NCBI GenBank assembly: GCA_025449675.1
Contig: JANWIX010000064.1
Coordinates: 1 to 34,626, forward strand
Length of the DNA stretch: 34,626 bases
DNA from: Nitrososphaera sp.
GTDB taxonomy: Archaea; Thermoproteota; Nitrososphaeria; Nitrososphaerales; Nitrososphaeraceae
Direction of reading: 5' to 3'
A program made the translations under genes and the position numbers. Positions within the stretch are counted from its first letter, which is position 1, and each line of letters begins with the position of its first letter. Positions 24,169-31,964 of the stretch are shown here, piece by piece. The notes under the pieces are model-generated. The model did no database searches. It was not told where the DNA came from and was given only the letters and a program-made list of their open reading frames with translations.

Positions 24169-25128
24169 TCACATAGATGGTCCCAGCCAGCCGACTCTCC
24201 TGAAGGCCAATACCATCAGAAGGGCAGAGCCGACTGATGTCGCCAGAACAAACATCAAAGTCGTATAGGGCCCCAGCAGATCCCAAATTCCCGTCTGAAT
24301 GCCTCCTGGCAGATTTATGTTCATTCCATAGTATGTGCCAATCACAGTTGCAGGTATTGAGAGTGTGAATACTATGGTGAGTACTGCCAGTATCTTGTTC
24401 GTCTTTTCCTGGCTGAGCATAAAATCAGTGTCTTTGTATATCTCGACTGTTTCTCTCGCCTCCTCAAGTGCCTCGAATATCTTGTCAACGTGCTCGCGAA
24501 CATCTTTAAAGTATGGCGCAAGGTCCTCTTTGGAAAACGGCTGGACGTCGTTTGTCAGATCCACCACGGTCCTCCGGAGTGGGATTACAATCCTGCGAAG
24601 AGTTGTGATCTCGCGCCTCAAAAGCGATATCTGGCGGGGAATGGATATCCGCTCATCAAAGACGCTATCTTCAATGTCATCTATGTTTCCCACGACTTTC
24701 ATCAGTATGTGCAGCAGGTCGTCAACTAGGACGTCTATTATCTTGTGCAGAAGGAATCCCGATGACTTGCCCATTATCAGCTGCCGCTGGCTTTCGTCGT
24801 TCTTGCACATGTTGAATAATTCTTCGAGCGGCTTTAGCTCGCCCTGGTGTATGGTAACGAGAAAATCGGCGCTGACAAAGATGGATAGCTGGCTGAAGAG
24901 GAATCCTTTGTCCTTGTCAGGAGTCGGGAAATGGAGGATCACAAAGATGTGGTCTTTGTACCGGTCTATCTTTGGCAGCTGGATCTTTGATAGACAATCC
25001 TCAAGGTTCAGCTTGTGGAAGGGATACTTTTGCCCGAGGTTGTTCATATCGGCAAAGGTTGGCCTTTGCAAGTTGGTCCACGTGACTCCGTTGTTGGTTA
25101 TTGTTTCAGGCCGGCCCTCTTCAGACAT
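24169..25128 (-). CDS. corA: CorA-family divalent metal ion transporter
   Basis: CorA forms a pentameric channel for magnesium or cobalt. The 319-residue protein has the long cytoplasmic N-terminal domain with helices (KIFEALEEARETVEIYKD) and the signature GMN at about residue 267, within TYYGMNINLPGG. Two membrane helices flank it: ILAVLTIVFTLSIPATVIG before and TLMFVLATSVGSALLMVLAF after. Length and topology are normal. The ATG at 25128 opens the family N terminus. The preferred metal cannot be read from the motif alone. Confidence 0.93.
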   Translation of the reverse strand: MSEEGRPETITNNGVTWTNLQRPTFADMNNLGQKYPFHKLNLEDCLSKIQLPKIDRYKDHIFVILHFPTPDKDKGFLFSQLSIFVSADFLVTIHQGELKPLEELFNMCKNDESQRQLIMGKSSGFLLHKIIDVLVDDLLHILMKVVGNIDDIEDSVFDERISIPRQISLLRREITTLRRIVIPLRRTVVDLTNDVQPFSKEDLAPYFKDVREHVDKIFEALEEARETVEIYKDTDFMLSQEKTNKILAVLTIVFTLSIPATVIGTYYGMNINLPGGIQTGIWDLLGPYTTLMFVLATSVGSALLMVLAFRRVGWLGPSM

Positions 25129-25185
25129 CTGCGCTCCCTTGTGCTACCTGCTGCGTAACAGCAAATGCCGTTATAAAAAAGTGTG

Positions 25186-26088
25186 TCAGAAATTTGACCT
25201 GAGTTTCTGGTAGTCCAGAGCCTTTGAACTTGAAGCAGTGTGCCACTTTGATGATACGCCTGCCTCAGCTAGCCGGGACTTGTAGTAGGGAATCACGGCA
25301 AACCCGAGGACCGTAGAAGCAGCACCTAGTGGGTCTTTGAATGCACCCCTTAGTGCCTTTGCTGCCGCGGTCCTCAATGGCAGCGCGATCTTGGACTTTG
25401 ATGCTTGAGGGCGAAGCTGGCGGTGCCCGTTGGCTGCCCTCGCGACCTGCGATGCAAGGTCGGGCATGTTCCCGGGAGGTCTAAAGTATACGACCGCCTC
25501 CCTTTCGTATTCGACTTCAAGACCCAACTCCATTACCTTGTACTGAAGATACAGGTCGATTGCGATGGTTTCTTCCGGTATTCTTATCCTTCTTGCTGCG
25601 GATATCTTGATTGAGAGAGCCCTTCCCATGACGGTGTACTGGGACACCCTTTCAAGCCTCACCGAGCCAAGCCAATCCGAGATGAACTTTGAGGCTCTTC
25701 CAGGAATTCCTGCGGCGTCAAAGGGCAGAGGGTTTGACGCGCAGATCCCTACGCGTCCTCGAATCCGGGAAGCAAGTCGCTCGGTGCACGATGGATGGGG
25801 GATAATGTCTGCATCGTAGAGGACAAGGGTGTCTCCGCTGGCCCGGTGAAAAATTTCGTTCCACGCGGCCGATGCGCCTCTTCTTTCGTCCCGATGCAGA
25901 AGCAAAATGGGAAGAGATGAATGACTTGCAAATTGCTCCACAAGCTCGGGTGTCCTGTCAGACGAATCGTCAGAGACTATTACCTGTCGTATCTGGCTGT
26001 GCAAGCGCTGCCGTTCCAGAGCATGGAGCAGGTTTGTAATATTCTTCTCCTCATTGTAGGAGGGAATACCAATTGTTATCTGGCGCAC
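25186..26088 (-). CDS. Family 2 glycosyltransferase
   Basis: The 300-residue protein begins with the GT2 strand ITIGIPSYNEEKN, then IVSDDSSDRT for nucleotide binding, and has the metal-binding DAD at about residues 93-95 (LVLYDADIIPH). It would transfer a sugar from a nucleotide donor, perhaps to lipid or cell-surface glycans. A C-terminal basic segment could lie at the membrane, but no clear transmembrane helices are seen. The start is GTG 26088. Its TATA-like ATAATACAT lies across the start codon of the divergent hemB gene. Confidence 0.88.
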   Translation of the reverse strand: MRQITIGIPSYNEEKNITNLLHALERQRLHSQIRQVIVSDDSSDRTPELVEQFASHSSLPILLLHRDERRGASAAWNEIFHRASGDTLVLYDADIIPHPSCTERLASRIRGRVGICASNPLPFDAAGIPGRASKFISDWLGSVRLERVSQYTVMGRALSIKISAARRIRIPEETIAIDLYLQYKVMELGLEVEYEREAVVYFRPPGNMPDLASQVARAANGHRQLRPQASKSKIALPLRTAAAKALRGAFKDPLGAASTVLGFAVIPYYKSRLAEAGVSSKWHTASSSKALDYQKLRSNF

Positions 26089-26115
26089 TCTTTAATTTCG
26101 TCAAGAGGATGTATT

Positions 26116-27132
26116 ATGAGTTTTGTGGTGCTAATTCCTCACAACAACCTATTCATAGACCATTCACCAATTATTGCCCATCGCTTGCAACAGGTGAGGC
26201 ATGGGGACGCCGATATGCACAGCGCGATGCTGTATGCCGCTGGTCTTCGCAAAGAGCATTTGACTTTTCCAATTTTCGCTTCAGACGCTCGGGGAAGAAT
26301 AAGCGCGATGCCCGGCATGTCGCTAACCCCTGTTGGCGAAATAGCGCGACGCGCTGAAGAGGTCGCCGATAGTGGCATTTCTTCAATAATCCTGTTTGGG
26401 ATTTCAGCAGACAGGGATGCAAGGGGTTCTCCGGCGGCGCATCCTGAAGGCATTGTGCAAAAGGCTATACGGGAAATAAAATCTGTTTTTGGCTCGTCAA
26501 TTAGCATTGTAACTGACGTATGCGTGTGCCAGTACAACAACACCGGCCACTGTGGCCTGTTGCGCAATGGGCGAATAGATAACGACTCTACTCTTGAGGT
26601 TCTTGCAGAGATTGCGATGAGCCACGCGGAGGCCGGCGCGGATGTGGTGGCTCCGTCTTCGATGATGGATGGTCAGGTCCAGGCAATCCGGACGGCGCTG
26701 GCAGACGGTGGGTTGAGGCCGCAGATACTTTCCTATTCCGCAAAGCATGCCTCATCGCTCTATGCCCCGTTCAGATCGGCCGCATTTGCCAGACCAAGGT
26801 CCAGCATGGACAAGTCTTCGTACCAGGTCTCCTATGCAAATCCAAGGCAGGTGATGATGGAAGTGCAAACCGACATCGCCGAAGGCGCCGACATGGTCAT
26901 GATCAAGCCGGCAATGACATACCTTGATCTCGTTACGATGGTAAAGGATCGCTTCTCCATTCCCGTCGCTGTCCAAAACGTCAGCGGAGAGTACGCGATG
27001 ATAAAGGCTGCAGCTGCCAGGGGCTGGATCAACGAAGAGGAATGGAAGGTAAAGACGCTGGCTTCGATAAAACGGGCCGGAGCAGACAGAATAATTTCTT
27101 ACTTTGCAATGGATATCGCAAAGTACCTTTGA
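26116..27132 (+). CDS. hemB: Porphobilinogen synthase (delta-aminolevulinic acid dehydratase)
   Basis: HemB condenses two molecules of 5-aminolevulinate to porphobilinogen in heme, siroheme and cobalamin synthesis. The 338-residue protein has the zinc-site cysteines Cys136, Cys138 and Cys146 in DVCVCQYNNTGHCG, and the two active-site lysines Lys210 (SYSAKHAS) and Lys264 (MIKPAMTY). The ATG at 26116 was chosen because GAGG precedes it by seven bases and it gives a normal length. A longer open frame extends upstream but runs antisense to the glycosyltransferase. The 27-base gap to that divergent gene means the two promoters interleave. Confidence 0.93.
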   Translation: MSFVVLIPHNNLFIDHSPIIAHRLQQVRHGDADMHSAMLYAAGLRKEHLTFPIFASDARGRISAMPGMSLTPVGEIARRAEEVADSGISSIILFGISADRDARGSPAAHPEGIVQKAIREIKSVFGSSISIVTDVCVCQYNNTGHCGLLRNGRIDNDSTLEVLAEIAMSHAEAGADVVAPSSMMDGQVQAIRTALADGGLRPQILSYSAKHASSLYAPFRSAAFARPRSSMDKSSYQVSYANPRQVMMEVQTDIAEGADMVMIKPAMTYLDLVTMVKDRFSIPVAVQNVSGEYAMIKAAAARGWINEEEWKVKTLASIKRAGADRIISYFAMDIAKYL

Positions 27133-27166
27133 TGCTTGGATAGCACTTGCGCGGAACCCAACACAA

Positions 27167-27174
27167 TTATATAT
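27167..27174 (+). promoter_or_regulatory. TATA box of the tRNA-Tyr gene
   Basis: TTATATAT is centred about 29 bases before the first base of the tRNA, the usual distance for an archaeal tRNA promoter. Confidence 0.6.
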
Positions 27175-27198
27175 CATTCTTGTGGCAAACGGAAATGT

Positions 27199-27365
27199 CC
27201 CGCGGTAGCTCAGCCTGGTAGAGCTTTCGGCTGTAGATGTCGGCTTTGTCTCATTAGCTGACCACGTGAAACGGCCTATCGGGCGTACAACTTGCAGTAA
27301 CCGAAGAGTCGCAGGCTCAAACAAAATTGGCAAAAGCCAATTTGGAGCAAATCCTGCCCGCGGGA
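27199..27365 (+). tRNA. tRNA-Tyr (GUA) with two introns
   Basis: Removing two insertions gives a 74-base cloverleaf: acceptor CCCGCGG/CCGCGGG (27199-27205, 27358-27364), discriminator A27365, D-arm GCTC/GAGC, anticodon stem TTCGG/CCGAA, anticodon GTA at 27233-27235, and T-stem GCAGG/CCTGC. C1-G72 and A73 fit archaeal tyrosine identity. The first intron (27237-27299, 63 bases) is at the canonical 37/38 site. A CTGT/GCAG helix with AGA and TAA bulges there resembles the bulge-helix-bulge cut site. The second (about 30 bases, e.g. 27322-27351) interrupts the T-loop; its exact ends are ambiguous within a repeated CAAA. CCA is not encoded. Confidence 0.85.
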
Positions 27366-27405
27366 TACATAATTAGATATTACCTTAAAACCGCAGAATT
27401 TCTCG

Positions 27406-28797
27406 ATGCAAAAGATTGAAACTATAAACCCATCAACAGGTAAGGTCATCGCAGCTTACGAAGGCGAGAGTCCGGAGATAGTCAGCAGGAAAGTAAAGGC
27501 TGCCCGCAACGCTTTTCCCGGCTGGAAAAAGCGGGACCTGTCAGAGCGCGCCGAGTATATTCGCAAACTCGGTCGGGTCATGAGAAAGAACAGGGAGGAC
27601 TATGCAAGGATTGTAACGGAAGAAATGGGCAAGCCGGTCAGGCAGTCGCTTGCCGAGATCGAAAAATGCGCCTGGGTCTGCGACTATTACGCGGATCATG
27701 CTGAAGTATTCCTGCGCGACGAATTGATACCCACAGAATTCCGGAAGAGCTTTGTTTCCTTTGAACCCCTCGGAGTTATCGCAAGCATAATGCCCTGGAA
27801 CTTTCCGTTCTGGCAGGTGATGAGGTTTGCGGTGCCCGCGCTCACAGCCGGAAACGTCGGGGTACTAAAGCATTCCAGCGTATGCCTTGGGAGTGCACTG
27901 AAACTTCAAGAGGCGTTCACTGACGCGGGTTTTCCGGAAAATGTTTTTCAGACAGTCATCGGCGACTACAGGGCTGGCGAGGCGCTAGTCCAGGCGGACA
28001 TTGACGCGGTGTCGGTGACCGGCAGCATCAACACAGGCAGGCGGGTCGCGGAACTCGCTTCCCAGGGCCTCAAAAAGTTCGTACTGGAACTTGGAGGCAG
28101 CGATCCTTTCGTGGTGCTGGAGGACGCCGATCTCAACCAGACGGCGTTCATGGCGACCCAATCTAGGCTGCTCAACACCGGCCAGAGCTGCATAGCTGCA
28201 AAGCGCTTTATCGTGGTCAAAGAAGTCGCCGACAGGTTCACGAAACTCTTTGTAGAGAACACCAAAGCCGAGGTTGTCGGTGATCCACTCGATCCCAAGA
28301 CCACGGTCGGACCCCTGGTGCGGGAGAGCCAGAGGCATGCCCTTGCAAAACAGGTAAACGACGCAAGGGACAAGGGCGGCAAAATTCTGATCGGCGGCAA
28401 GCCACTGAATGGAGACGGGTTCTTTTACGAGCCCACGATAATTTCTGACGTCAGTCACGAAATGGATGTGGTAAGAGAGGAAGTGTTCGGCCCAGCCGCG
28501 CCGATAATCGTGGTGAACAGCGCGGAGGAGGCGATAAGAGAAGCGAACAATTCAGAATTTGGTCTTGGTGCAAGCATCTGGACAAACAACCTTGAGCGCG
28601 GAATCGAGCTTGCAAGGCAGGTCGAAAGCGGCATAGTGTCTGTGAATGAAATGGTAAGGTCTGACCCGCGACTTCCATTCGGCGGCATAAAAAAATCAGG
28701 CATCGGCAGAGAGCTTTCAGAGTTCGGGATAAAAGAGTTTGTGAACATAAAGTCTATCGTCGTAAAGGACATCACAAGCAAGCTGCTTGTCGAATAG
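27406..28797 (+). CDS. NAD(P)-dependent aldehyde dehydrogenase, probable succinic semialdehyde type
   Basis: Oxidises an aldehyde to its acid. The 463-residue protein has the family set: MPWNFPFWQ for cofactor binding, Glu228 in LELGGSDPF, catalytic Cys262 in NTGQSCIAAKRF, and EEVFGPAAP. Overall pattern and length are close to succinate-semialdehyde dehydrogenases (GabD type), but the substrate cannot be fixed from sequence alone. The ATG at 27406 has AGATATTACC about 27 bases upstream, just after the tRNA-Tyr gene, so it has its own promoter. Confidence 0.9.
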   Translation: MQKIETINPSTGKVIAAYEGESPEIVSRKVKAARNAFPGWKKRDLSERAEYIRKLGRVMRKNREDYARIVTEEMGKPVRQSLAEIEKCAWVCDYYADHAEVFLRDELIPTEFRKSFVSFEPLGVIASIMPWNFPFWQVMRFAVPALTAGNVGVLKHSSVCLGSALKLQEAFTDAGFPENVFQTVIGDYRAGEALVQADIDAVSVTGSINTGRRVAELASQGLKKFVLELGGSDPFVVLEDADLNQTAFMATQSRLLNTGQSCIAAKRFIVVKEVADRFTKLFVENTKAEVVGDPLDPKTTVGPLVRESQRHALAKQVNDARDKGGKILIGGKPLNGDGFFYEPTIISDVSHEMDVVREEVFGPAAPIIVVNSAEEAIREANNSEFGLGASIWTNNLERGIELARQVESGIVSVNEMVRSDPRLPFGGIKKSGIGRELSEFGIKEFVNIKSIVVKDITSKLLVE

Positions 28798-29002
28798 ACG
28801 TCACATGGACGCTTGCATGCGTCTGATCATGCAATCAGGTTGCATGGCTCTACCGGCCTGCGAGGAAGCATTTCGTTCGCCATGAGGAGGTTATCGACCT
28901 ACATGAGAAGTTGGCGCGATCGATGAGATAATGCGCGCGGCAAGTATGTCAGTGGAGCGACACGCGAGCCTGTTAATAATAAATCTGCGGAAACGCGTTT
29001 TA

Positions 29003-29344
29003 ATGGAGCAGCGGGTTTTTGAAAATAAAGTTGAAGCCTACAGGGATGTAAGAAGGAGGTTCTACGATGCTGGAGACGCAGTCTTTGGCCCCGGGGTCCT
29101 CAGCATGATGGAATATTATTTCATGAAGAAAAGAGGATGTAATCCATTTGCGATGCTGCTCTCAGAACCAAGAATGGTGTATGACGAATGGGTGAATATG
29201 TTCAAGGGCGAGGATATTGTGGAAAAGCTGATAGAGAAAGCTGCCGGCCAATGCTACATCACTCTGCTTGAACACATCAAGAAAAATGACGGCTTGAGGG
29301 TGCGGAACATGCTACTGGGCTTATCTCGCGCGACAGTTGCGTAG
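29003..29344 (+). CDS. Small helical protein, possibly DUF3227/NitrOD5-like
   Basis: The product of 113 residues begins MEQRVFENKVEAYRDVRR and contains FGPGVLSMMEYYFMKKRG and MFKGEDIVEKLIEKAAG. The spacing of an aromatic helix followed by an acidic-basic EKLIEK helix recalls small output domains common in Nitrososphaerota, but the match is from memory and weak. The ATG at 29003 was chosen because TTAATAATAAAT is 20-30 bases upstream; an in-frame ATG 24 codons earlier has no such element. Its stop lies in a hairpin shared with the convergent alcohol dehydrogenase. Confidence 0.65.
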   Translation: MEQRVFENKVEAYRDVRRRFYDAGDAVFGPGVLSMMEYYFMKKRGCNPFAMLLSEPRMVYDEWVNMFKGEDIVEKLIEKAAGQCYITLLEHIKKNDGLRVRNMLLGLSRATVA

Positions 29345-29358
29345 CAGATCGACTGCTA
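29342..29358. terminator. Hairpin holding the stop codons of two convergent genes
   Basis: TAGCAG (29342-29347) and CTGCTA (29353-29358) form a 6-bp stem with a 5-base loop. The left arm begins with the plus-strand stop TAG; the right arm ends with the complement of the alcohol dehydrogenase TAG. The symmetry suits a bidirectional terminator. Confidence 0.5.
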
Positions 29359-30408
29359 TGGGTTTATCACTGCCCTTCCTATTATCTTGCCAGCCTTGAG
29401 TTCTTCCAGAGCGCCGTTGGCTTGCTCCAGAGTGAATTTGCGCGAGACGACGGACTGTATCTTGTTCATTTTCGCAAGCGCAACCAGTTCGACAAGGTCG
29501 GCAAACTTGCCCGTGTAGGCTCCAGTGAGAGTAAAGGCCCTGAGCGGAACGAGTGGCAGGTTCAAGTCGAGCGATCCGCCGAAAAGCCCCACCATGACTA
29601 GCTTGCCTCTTTTTCGTAGCATGTTGAGTGAGTTTGGTGCCGTTTTTTGGTTGTTTACAAAATCAATCACAGCCTCGGCTCCCTGGCCTGCTGTAATTCT
29701 CTTGACTCCGTCAACCGAGCTTTCGGCGGCTGAATTAATCAGCTCGTCCGCTCCAAGCCTTTTTGCTTCTGCAAGTTTCTTTTCGTCGATATCGACGATC
29801 GCAACTTTGGCATTGGTTATCGCTTTGGCAAGCTGCACGGCCATTAGACCAAGGCCGCCCGCGCCAACGATTACAAGGGTATCTCCGGCCACCGAACCGG
29901 CTTTCTTGACAGCCGTGTATGCGGTAAGGCCCGAGCATGCAAGGGATGCGGCAGCGTTCAGATCCAGGCCGCCTACCTTGACAATATACTTGTAGCTGGG
30001 CACAAGCACGAGCTCTGAATATCCACCATCCTGGTATACTCCTAATGTCCTAGGAGTGTCGCAAAGATTTTCTTCACCTACTCTGCAGGCAGGGCAGAGG
30101 CCCTCTCCTATCCACGGATAAACAAGCACCTTGTCGCCCTTTTGATAGCCAATAACGGAATCACCCACCTCCTCGATGGAGCCGGCTATTTCGTGCCCTG
30201 GCGTCAGCGGAAAGCGCACGCCCCTGTCTTCAACTTTCATGAATACTCCCTGCGGCCCGGCATAGCCCCCTTCCCACAGGTGCAGATCACTATGACATAC
30301 CCCAGCACTTTCAACTCTTACAAGAACCTGATCATTTTTTGGCTTTGGAGTGCCGACCTCTTTTAGCTCCAGAGGCTCTTTGGTCTTCATAATCCGGACC
30401 GCTTTCAT
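29356..30408 (-). CDS. adh: Zinc-dependent alcohol dehydrogenase
   Basis: Medium-chain dehydrogenase that oxidises alcohols or reduces aldehydes with NAD(P). The 350-residue product has the catalytic zinc ligands Cys38 (GVCHSD) and His72 (PGHE). The structural zinc site reads GEGLCPAC then GEENLC, with Glu and three Cys ligands, as in Sulfolobus-type enzymes. The Rossmann motif is VGAGGLGLMAVQLAK. The start at 30408 (MKAVRIMKTK) fits the family and TATTAATAG lies 25-33 bases upstream; an earlier in-frame start is not supported. Substrate range is not predictable. Confidence 0.92.
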   Translation of the reverse strand: MKAVRIMKTKEPLELKEVGTPKPKNDQVLVRVESAGVCHSDLHLWEGGYAGPQGVFMKVEDRGVRFPLTPGHEIAGSIEEVGDSVIGYQKGDKVLVYPWIGEGLCPACRVGEENLCDTPRTLGVYQDGGYSELVLVPSYKYIVKVGGLDLNAAASLACSGLTAYTAVKKAGSVAGDTLVIVGAGGLGLMAVQLAKAITNAKVAIVDIDEKKLAEAKRLGADELINSAAESSVDGVKRITAGQGAEAVIDFVNNQKTAPNSLNMLRKRGKLVMVGLFGGSLDLNLPLVPLRAFTLTGAYTGKFADLVELVALAKMNKIQSVVSRKFTLEQANGALEELKAGKIIGRAVINP

Positions 30409-30571
30409 GTTTGGGAGTAGTAGTTCATGTGCTATTAATAGATACCAGTTTGGTTGAAGCGTGATATCCATAGGCTCCGAATCATCAGCGGTCTGATAAA
30501 AGTCCGGGCTTCAGGAAATTTTTTTCCTAAAGTTTAGCTATCAAAACGCAAAAGAAATGCTCGTTGAAGCA

Positions 30572-30997
30572 TCAAGGGATGCCATGCCGTGAATGCGATC
30601 TTGATTGCCGACGGTAGTAATGATGAGTCACTCCCTTTTTCACTGCCTTGGCAGCATGCTTTGTGTATCTAGTCGCTGCATGGCCGATCATCTTGTTGGA
30701 TACAATGATGGTGTTCATCATTGTAGATGCCGCTCCCTGCACGACCTTTTCTGCATACATATCCTGCGCCATAAAGATCAACGCGCTTATCCTTCCAAAG
30801 AATACTATCCCTACTTTTAGCACAAAGAACTTTTTTGCGCTCAAGGCGATCGCGACAACCTTTTGAGGCTTTTTTGGTCGCCGCTGACCAATTGTGCCAG
30901 CTATTGTGACCTGCGCATTCTCAACTGCCATCATTAGCCTTATGGCCACCATGCTAAATGCCAGACCTATGACCTCTACTACTCCATTTCCAGCCAT
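30572..30997 (-). CDS. Hypothetical basic protein, 141 aa
   Basis: I do not recognise it. An N-terminal hydrophobic segment (VVEVIGLAFSMVAIRLMMAV) is followed by a strongly basic protein with a second hydrophobic stretch (VLKVGIVFFGRISALIFMA) and a His/Arg/Lys-rich tail. It could be membrane-associated. Support for reality: an ATG with AGGAG about nine bases upstream and CGTTATATC at 31056-31064, which would give a leader of about 35 bases. Codon evidence is modest. Confidence 0.5.
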   Translation of the reverse strand: MAGNGVVEVIGLAFSMVAIRLMMAVENAQVTIAGTIGQRRPKKPQKVVAIALSAKKFFVLKVGIVFFGRISALIFMAQDMYAEKVVQGAASTMMNTIIVSNKMIGHAATRYTKHAAKAVKKGVTHHYYRRQSRSHSRHGIP

Positions 30998-31176
30998 GAG
31001 AGGTTTCTCCTAACTTGTCGCATACGGCTTCCTTATCGACGAAATTGAAATCCACGATATAACGTCCGTAGCTAAAATAATTAGATCTTGATTTCACCAA
31101 ATGTTAGCTTTGGTAGGATCAGTTTGGTGGGATCTGGCAGACACGCTCTCATCCAAGTGCTGAAGCTAGGTCTGTT

Positions 31177-31632
31177 CTATGCTGAAGCCTTGCTGGGCTC
31201 GGCTCTTCCAAAGAAGGCTTTGACATTGGGAGTATGCAGATAGTAGACCATTATTCCGGCTACAATGATACCGAGCACGGTTGAGACAACGTCAGGCCTT
31301 ATGAGAGCCTCTGCGCCCACCCATGCAACGCTTATCAAAAGTCCCACGACTGCCCAGGGCCAGGCCCACCTCAGCCCTCTTAGCATACCGTAGGCGATTA
31401 CTATCGAGGCGACGCCTGCCGCTGCCACATGTCCCCGATAAACGTAGGCAAACTCTGCCGGCAGTACCGCCAAAATCGGCTCGATTTCTACAATAGCAAA
31501 GACTGCGGCAACCAGTTCCATTATCCCCCCGAGAGCCGCAAGAACAGCAATTATGGTCACGCCGAATGGCCTATCTTTTTGTCCTTGTACTGAGACCACG
31601 AACTTATCCTCTCTATTTGAGCGGCGAACCAC
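31177..31632 (-). CDS. Small integral membrane protein with four predicted helices
   Basis: The 151-residue protein has a charged N terminus (NREDKFVVSVQGQKDRPFG) followed by four hydrophobic segments: VTIIAVLAALGGIMELVAAVFAI, AAAGVASIVIAYGMLRGL, WPWAVVGLLISVAWVGA and VVSTVLGIIVAGIMVYYL. It resembles small DUF2127-type membrane proteins but I cannot assign it. The start is GTG 31632 with AAAAAATACTG about 24 bases upstream. Function unknown. Confidence 0.75.
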   Translation of the reverse strand: MVRRSNREDKFVVSVQGQKDRPFGVTIIAVLAALGGIMELVAAVFAIVEIEPILAVLPAEFAYVYRGHVAAAGVASIVIAYGMLRGLRWAWPWAVVGLLISVAWVGAEALIRPDVVSTVLGIIVAGIMVYYLHTPNVKAFFGRAEPSKASA

Positions 31633-31964
31633 CTAAAACAGTTCGTCAGTATTTTTTGCTACAGGTATCCCTCGGAGTGTCGAAGAACGCACGTCTCAAG
31701 AGAGCTTCACAAACGTCCTGAGCAGACCACAAATGGCGAGGCTTGTGATGCCGCTGACTTTGGCGGATCGGAGCCGGAGCTGGACCTTGACAACGCGGCA
31801 GCAAATTCTGCGCATGTGCCAAGACGGGAAGGGTGATTGGCTTGTTGAGCTGGAACCAAAATATCGCCAATCGAGGACTAGATGCAGAGCAGCTTCCTCA
31901 ATTTTCAGAGCATCTGTCAGATCGTTATCAACATACGCACTATTAGTTAAATAAATGCCAAGAG
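31633..31964. other. Intergenic stretch with possible coding remnants
   Basis: No intact gene is convincing here. On the minus strand, 31862-31945 reads as YVDNDLTDALKIEEAALHLV, and continues as LDWRYFG, without an in-frame start. On the plus strand, about 31728-31838 reads as an acidic stretch, GEACDAADFGGSEPELDLDN, before a stop and again without a start. Both could be remnants. TTATTTAA (31946-31953, minus strand) and TATTAGTTA (31941-31949, plus strand) are the likely promoter elements. Confidence 0.3.

Noticed and set aside
25921-26115. Upstream extension of the hemB reading frame
   Set aside because: It runs antisense to the N-terminal part of the glycosyltransferase, has no similarity to HemB, and the ATG at 26116 has a Shine-Dalgarno and gives the normal length.
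27237-27299. Possible guide RNA within the tRNA-Tyr intron
   Set aside because: A CTGA box-D-like element is present, but no convincing C box was found.
26752-27333. Minus-strand frame spanning the hemB end and the tRNA-Tyr gene
   Set aside because: It crosses a structured tRNA and is antisense to conserved HemB residues.
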